This document shows positions 43,901-45,227 of a stretch of DNA of 45,227 nucleotides, piece after piece. The stretch is from Klebsiella pneumoniae. GTDB lineage: Bacteria > Myxococcota_A > UBA796 > SXON01. The stretch's first letter is position 1, and each line of letters opens with the position of its first letter. A program made the position numbers and the translations under genes. The stretch is from positions 1 to 45,227 of the forward strand of contig CAMAWH010000040.1 of NCBI GenBank assembly GCA_945861635.1, in the 5' to 3' direction. The notes below the pieces were generated by a model. That model did no database searches and was not told the DNA's origin. It worked only from the letters and a program-made list of their open reading frames with translations.

Positions 43901-44049
43901 GCCGTCCAAAAATAACTGGCAGCACCGAGGGCGTCGGCGCGCCGCGAGCGCAAGGCGAGAAGAGCGAGCATACGCCAGTATGTGAGCGATGAGCAACGCA
44001 GCGAGCGTGGATGCGACGGCGGCTGAATGCGTCCGTTATTTTGGACGGC
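43901..44049 (+). mobile_element. 149-bp MITE-like element with terminal inverted repeats, copy B
   Basis: Same ends and orientation as copy A: left 43901-43916, right 44035-44049. One base differs inside (GCAGCGAGCG here, GCAGCGATCG in copy A). Both copies are preceded by GCCGTAGG, so the shared block includes the stop codon TAG of the upstream gene. With copy A it brackets about 3.7 kb as direct repeats, so recombination between them could delete the whole Gly-rich lipoprotein gene. Confidence 0.8.
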
Positions 44050-44121
44050 GACATAGGCGCGCGACACCATCCATCCCGTGCGAGGGGACGCAGGAGGACG
44101 GTTCAGTGAACCGGCACGTCG

Positions 44122-44244
44122 CTATCCCGCCCTCCGCCCCGGCTCCGCGAGCAGTCGTCGCAGGAACTCCCCGCGCGGCCGAGCGCCGCGGACCGAATCG
44201 AGTCGCTGCGCCTCGGCATATGCGCATGTTGGGTATCTCGGCAA
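44122..44244 (-). pseudogene. Possible ribbon-helix-helix-like remnant (40 codons)
   Basis: From a TTG at 44244 the frame reads MPRYPTCAYAEAQRLDSVRGARPRGEFLRRLLAEPGRRAG and a stop. The RLDSVRG...PRGEFLRRLLAE part resembles the second half of Arc/CopG-type antitoxins. The N-terminal strand is not convincing, and there is no ribosome site or toxin gene nearby. It sits between element copy B and the right inverted-repeat arm. The 44050-44121 stretch shows nothing else. Confidence 0.22.
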
Positions 44245-44294
44245 GATGCGGCGCCACGCGCAGACGACTCGGGCGGAGTTTCCGCCGCCAGCCC

Positions 44295-44657
44295 CATAGG
44301 CGCTAACATTCCGCCGCCCACGTACCGGCCGGCATCCGCCGACGTTTTCGACGTCGTGTAGGTTCTACGATGTGTTTTTGCCAGTCCGTGCGCGTCCGCG
44401 GGGGCGTCCTCAGGCGGACGAATCCGGCGTTGGCGGTCCGCGAGATGGCGCCGCCAACGCGCCAAGACCGGGCGCGCGAAAACAACGCACGGGCGACTCG
44501 GCGAGCAGGGGCGCGAAAGCAGGCTCTCCTGCCGCCATTCTGCGCCGGCGCGTGGCGACGATTCGGGGTCCGGCGGCGGGTGGACACCGACCGGGCGATG
44601 TTCGAGGGTCACATCTCCCCTTCCTCGGTTTCGACCGTTGGTTTCCGGAGGTGTCCG
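44295..44657 (+). repeat. Right arm of the 363-bp inverted repeat, upstream of the HNH-type gene
   Basis: Reverse complement of 1-363 with about 16 substitutions and no indels. Similarity stops at 44295 on the inner side. On the outer side it reaches the base that pairs with position 1, so it may continue toward the HNH gene. The arm is GC-rich and has no clear coding signal. It likely holds the leader or promoter of the multi-copy HNH gene. Confidence 0.85.
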
Positions 44658-44918
44658 AGGGCGGCCGGGTGCGTCGTAAGCCGCAGATCGTTTGACCCAC
44701 GTGGGCCACCGCGAACTTTATTTTTCCCGGCCTCCACCGCCAAAAACGCCCGGTCGCGGGCGCCATCCGTGCCCGTTTGGCGGCGTCGCACGGAAGGGGG
44801 CTCCCGGCCACCAGGCGCGGCGAACGGGTGCGTCGCCGACGCGAGCGTTGCTCGTGTCGCTCCGCGCGCATCCTGACCCCCCGAAAAACACCGACAATCG
44901 GCGCAATACGTGGACGGC
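44658..44918. other. Leader region of the HNH-type gene
   Basis: 261 bp without a supported gene. It begins with a perfect palindrome, CCCACGTGGG (44696-44705), followed by an AT-richer patch (CTTTATTTTTCCC, about 44715-44727) that stands out in this GC-rich context and could be promoter DNA. An Arg-rich open frame crosses it and the repeat arm but has no conserved start in the other arm. Confidence 0.4.
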
Positions 44919-45227
44919 ATGCGCGCCACATCTCTGAGTCCTGAACTCGATCTCGCCCGATCCCTCGATGCACGTCTGGTCGCCGCCCGCAAAGCACAAC
45001 GCGGCGCGGAGCATCGTTTGGCGATTCTGCTCGCCGAGCTGGCCGATACGGGCGGTCACCGCCTTCTCGGGTACGCATCCATCGAGCAGTATGCCATGGC
45101 GGCGCTCGAATTGACGTCGCGCGTGGCCCGCGATTTGCTGCGCATCGGAAGGAGCATGCCGGAGTTACCCAGGCTGAACGCGGCACTCGCCGCCGGCGAA
45201 GTGGATTGGACGAAAGCAAGAGAGGTG
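44919..45227 (+). CDS. DUF222/13E12-type HNH endonuclease-like protein, N-terminal part
   Basis: 103 codons visible, cut by the window end. The sequence LARSLDARLVAARKAQRGAEHRLAILLAELADTGGHRLLGYASIEQYAMAALELTSRVARDLLRIGRSMPELPRLNAALAAGEVDWTKAREV is the helical N-terminus of the DUF222-like proteins that normally end in an HNH nuclease domain. They are often multi-copy (the 13E12 repeat family is the mycobacterial case). The HNH domain itself lies outside the window, so nuclease function is inferred. A GTG at 44910 is an alternative in-frame start. Confidence 0.75.
   Translation, partial: MRATSLSPELDLARSLDARLVAARKAQRGAEHRLAILLAELADTGGHRLLGYASIEQYAMAALELTSRVARDLLRIGRSMPELPRLNAALAAGEVDWTKAREV

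Noticed and set aside
40046..44049. 149-bp elements as integron attC sites or a gene-cassette array
   Set aside because: The ends do not fit the attC core consensus (RYYYAAC/GTTRRRY), and no integrase is present.
43901..44055. Target-site duplication around element copy B (TAGGC on the left, ATAGGC on the right)
   Set aside because: The right match is not adjacent to the element end and copy A shows no equivalent, so it is probably chance.
44370..44876. 168-codon Arg-rich frame before the HNH-type gene
   Set aside because: Not preserved in the left repeat arm and without recognisable domains.

Overview
The window is high-GC and densely coded. It is rich in secreted lipoproteins that carry MopE-type putative metal-binding repeats, FG-GAP/integrin-like beta-propellers, bacterial Ig-like domains and Asp/Thr/Ser-rich linkers after the lipobox. 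With a Ser/Thr kinase, a caspase-family protein, an ECF sigma factor and outer-membrane-barrel partners, this points to a Gram-negative predatory or social lineage, most likely Myxococcota (the former Deltaproteobacteria). The taxon is inferred from gene content only. No rRNA, tRNA, CRISPR array or phage module was found.

Layout. 1-363 is one arm of a 363-bp inverted repeat; the other arm is at 44295-44657, upstream of a DUF222/HNH-type gene that runs off the right edge. 368-3033 holds a metallophosphoesterase, a possible PilZ-like protein and a helix-turn-helix protein. 3102-9187 is a plus-strand run: an exported protein, then an ECF sigma factor, a membrane DUF4384-like protein and a caspase fused to a beta-barrel (all three overlapping or translationally coupled), then a lipoprotein and a GHMP kinase. 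19138-9195 is a nine-gene minus-strand run with gaps of at most 27 bp: FG-GAP lipoprotein, Rieske protein, DUF255 thioredoxin-like protein, intradiol-dioxygenase-like lipoprotein, SPFH protein, glycogen synthase, beta-propeller lipoprotein, IPT/TIG lipoprotein and a small Cys-rich lipoprotein. 19200-22802 holds a lipoprotein, a transmembrane Ser/Thr kinase and an overlapping outer-membrane protein. 22834-31000 holds a giant Ig/MopE/FG-GAP lipoprotein, a SUMF1-like lipoprotein coupled to an MFS transporter, and leucine dehydrogenase.

31.1-45.2 kb is the accessory part. It has a lipoprotein whose upstream region is a repeat array (irregular GCCGATTTC units, then three 70-bp palindrome-bearing REP-like units). 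It also has a broken SUMF1-like gene containing a CCCGGGG heptanucleotide tract, an intact VapBC-type toxin-antitoxin pair beside a decayed MNT nucleotidyltransferase, and a three-gene coupled operon (cluster-less radical-SAM-like protein, lipoprotein, family 9 glycosyltransferase). Two large surface lipoproteins follow, each ending exactly 2 nt before a copy of the same 149-bp element with terminal inverted repeats. A frameshifted TFIIB-type zinc ribbon and a possible ribbon-helix-helix remnant lie between these elements and the HNH gene.

The strongest candidates for something new are the sigma factor / DUF4384 / caspase-barrel operon and the 149-bp elements placed identically after the stop codons of two unrelated surface proteins. 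The inverted HNH-associated repeats that could flip the whole segment are a third. Start codons were chosen from Shine-Dalgarno matches, lipoboxes and overlaps, all read by eye.
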